Below, in pieces: positions 5,611 through 6,349 of a stretch of DNA of 6,349 bases. The position numbers and the translations under genes are program-made. Source of the stretch: JAGTVB01 sp964624765 (lineage in GTDB: Bacteria; Pseudomonadota; Gammaproteobacteria; HK1); the NCBI GenBank assembly GCA_964624765.1, contig CAZUZO010000164.1, positions 1 to 6,349 on the forward strand, written 5' to 3'. Position 1 is the stretch's first letter, and every line of letters begins with the position of its first letter. The notes under the pieces are model-generated. The model made no database searches. It was not told the DNA's origin and was given only the letters and a program-made list of their open reading frames with translations.

Positions 5611-6033
5611 ATGCCTAAGAACCGACGCGCATCTCCTCGACACCTCGGAGGCCTTGCCATACGCTGTCGCGTCCCGGCTAAGGGACGGGAATGTGTCGGA
5701 GAGCTCAGGGATGTCGGTCTTGGTGGGTTTGGCTTGCGGTCCGGTGAACAGCTGGCGGCGGGACAGCGCATCGAGATGTCGTTGATCGGCTTCGACGCCC
5801 CTATTTCCTTCCCCGCGACAGTGTTATGGTGCCGAAGCAGCGGCTGTCTGTTCCAAGCGGGAGCCCATTTCGAGCCCAGCGTCGACGCCTTTCAAGCTCG
5901 CATGCTGGAACAAATCTGTTACATCGAAGCTTTTCGTCGCCAGATTTATGAGACCACCGGTCGGCTGCTCAGTCGCGATGGCGTCGCGCTGGAGTGGATC
6001 CGCCAGTTCGCCTCGCGCTTTCCTTCCCTTTAG
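5611..6033 (+). CDS. PilZ-domain protein, probable cyclic-di-GMP receptor
   Basis: PilZ domains bind cyclic di-GMP and control motility, adhesion or polysaccharide output. This 140-residue cytoplasmic protein starts with the RxxxR loop, RASPR (Arg6, Arg10), and the second motif lies at DVGLGG (34-39). The usual DxSxxG becomes DxGxxG here, with Gly36 replacing Ser, so binding may be altered. The beta-barrel runs to about residue 90 (IEMSLIGF, ATVLWCR, AGAHFE). A helical C-terminal tail (93-140: ARMLEQICYIEAFRRQ, then GRLLSRDGVALEWIRQFA) resembles the tail of a subgroup of single-domain PilZ proteins as I remember it. The ATG at 5611 lacks a clear Shine-Dalgarno sequence, and no alternative start precedes the RxxxR motif. 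No pilus, flagellar or cyclase gene is nearby, so its target cannot be inferred. Confidence 0.88.
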   Translation: MPKNRRASPRHLGGLAIRCRVPAKGRECVGELRDVGLGGFGLRSGEQLAAGQRIEMSLIGFDAPISFPATVLWCRSSGCLFQAGAHFEPSVDAFQARMLEQICYIEAFRRQIYETTGRLLSRDGVALEWIRQFASRFPSL

Positions 6034-6188
6034 GCCAATGCTCACGGCGCCAATGACGCCAGCCGCTTTGCTGACCATGCTGGTTGCGGCGTTTCCAAGA
6101 CCACATCGTTGTTCTTTTGGACAGTCGCGTCCACCGGTGCAGTGGTCGCGGTAAATGGGTTCTCACCGTACTGTCGGTCATCATGCCC

Positions 6189-6216
6189 GCGATAGAGAGT
6201 TGTCGAGTTCTGTCAA
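6189..6216 (-). promoter_or_regulatory. Possible promoter reading antisense towards the PilZ gene
   Basis: On the minus strand a perfect -35 TTGACA (6211-6216) is followed after 16 bases by TATCGC (6189-6194), a 3 of 6 match to -10. Transcription would run towards and across the PilZ gene on the opposite strand. No credible minus-strand gene follows, so this could be chance or the start of an antisense RNA. Confidence 0.2.
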
Positions 6217-6233
6217 CATATTGATTGCTCGAC
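6202..6233. repeat. Nested inverted repeat
   Basis: The outer arms are GTCGAG (6202-6207) and CTCGAC (6228-6233). Inside, TCAA (6213-6216) and TTGA (6221-6224) pair around CATA. Together they make a stem with an internal loop, about 22 bases before the REP-like hairpin, and may belong to the same repeated unit. Confidence 0.35.
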
Positions 6234-6255
6234 CCTCGCCATCCTTGGCGGCTCG

Positions 6256-6277
6256 ATTCCGGCTTCCTCGCCGGAAT
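6256..6277. repeat. REP-like extragenic palindrome
   Basis: ATTCCGGC (6256-6263) and GCCGGAAT (6270-6277) form a perfect 8-bp stem with a 6-base loop, followed by GACGGG. The string GCCGGAATGACGG is typical of abundant extragenic palindromes in proteobacterial genomes; read on the other strand it yields the familiar VIPA-type peptide. Only one copy lies in this window. Such elements may affect transcript ends or supercoiling. No RAYT transposase is nearby. Confidence 0.65.
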
Positions 6278-6349
6278 GACGGGCTTATTCATCTGGACTG
6301 AGAGGTTGTGAAAAAACCGTCGCGAGCGGCCCGAGAGCCAGGCGGACGG

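Larger units (their letters stand above)
6034..6349. other. Non-coding stretch after the PilZ gene with several palindromes
   Basis: No convincing gene is present. A minus-strand frame here begins inside the REP-like element and runs antisense into the PilZ gene, so it is judged spurious. Visible structures are a nested inverted repeat (6202-6233), a small hairpin CGCCA (6237-6241) with TGGCG (6246-6250), the REP-like element (6256-6277), and at the right edge CCGTC and GACGG ends that may form another hairpin cut by the window. No T-run terminator for the PilZ gene was found. Confidence 0.45.

Noticed and set aside
5354..5643. Short minus-strand frames in the gap before the PilZ gene
   Set aside because: No ribosome site, no recognisable domain, Arg- and Pro-rich random-looking composition; they overlap the hairpin region.
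5456..5785. Plus-strand frame with CIGCH, resembling a cytochrome c heme site
   Set aside because: It has no signal peptide or cytochrome context and runs into the PilZ gene in another frame; the motif occurs by chance.
5824..6078. 84-codon minus-strand frame opposite the PilZ gene
   Set aside because: Antisense shadow with no ribosome site or known domain.
5969..6292. 107-codon minus-strand frame over the PilZ gene and REP element
   Set aside because: Its N-terminus is translated REP-like repeat and the rest is antisense to a well-supported gene.
1..6349. CRISPR array, insertion sequence, prophage or toxin-antitoxin pair
   Set aside because: No regularly spaced repeats, transposase, integrase or small paired genes are visible; all confident genes are housekeeping types.

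Overview
The window looks like chromosomal DNA of a GC-rich gammaproteobacterium. The MobB, MoeA, ferrochelatase and PilZ proteins all resemble gammaproteobacterial versions, and MobB is close to the E. coli protein along most of its length. A REP-like ATTCCGGC...GCCGGAAT element also fits. There is no transposase, integrase, tRNA, rRNA or CRISPR array, so this reads as core housekeeping sequence. The species cannot be named from the sequence alone.

Layout, left to right. A minus-strand run contains a membrane-anchored DUF302 protein (82-660), moeA for molybdenum insertion into molybdopterin (795-2042) and a D-2-hydroxyacid dehydrogenase of the hydroxypyruvate/glycerate type (2193-3149). A 278-base gap (3150-3427) follows, holding a 12-bp direct repeat, an 8-bp palindrome and a possible -10 box. 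Then comes plus-strand hemH, ferrochelatase (3428-4534). It converges on a minus-strand pair, mobB (4543-5073) and a small HMA-type metal-binding protein (5077-5295). The stop codons of hemH and mobB both lie in the loop of one 9-bp inverted repeat. The next 315 bases (5296-5610) carry no convincing gene but hold several hairpins. One of them covers part of the ribosome binding site of the HMA gene. A plus-strand PilZ-domain gene (5611-6033) follows, then about 315 non-coding bases with a REP-like element.

How the genes fit together. MoeA and MobB both act at the end of molybdenum cofactor synthesis: MoeA inserts molybdate into adenylylated molybdopterin, and MobB is a GTP-binding accessory protein for guanine dinucleotide cofactor formation. 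They are separated by hemH and the dehydrogenase, so this is a loose cluster and not one operon. The HMA gene ends 3 bases before the longest mobB reading frame, which implies co-transcription and probably translational coupling of a likely copper-binding protein with a molybdenum cofactor protein. That pairing, and the structured leader in front of it, are the most interesting things here. I see no complete undescribed system; the unusual signals are regulatory and contextual.
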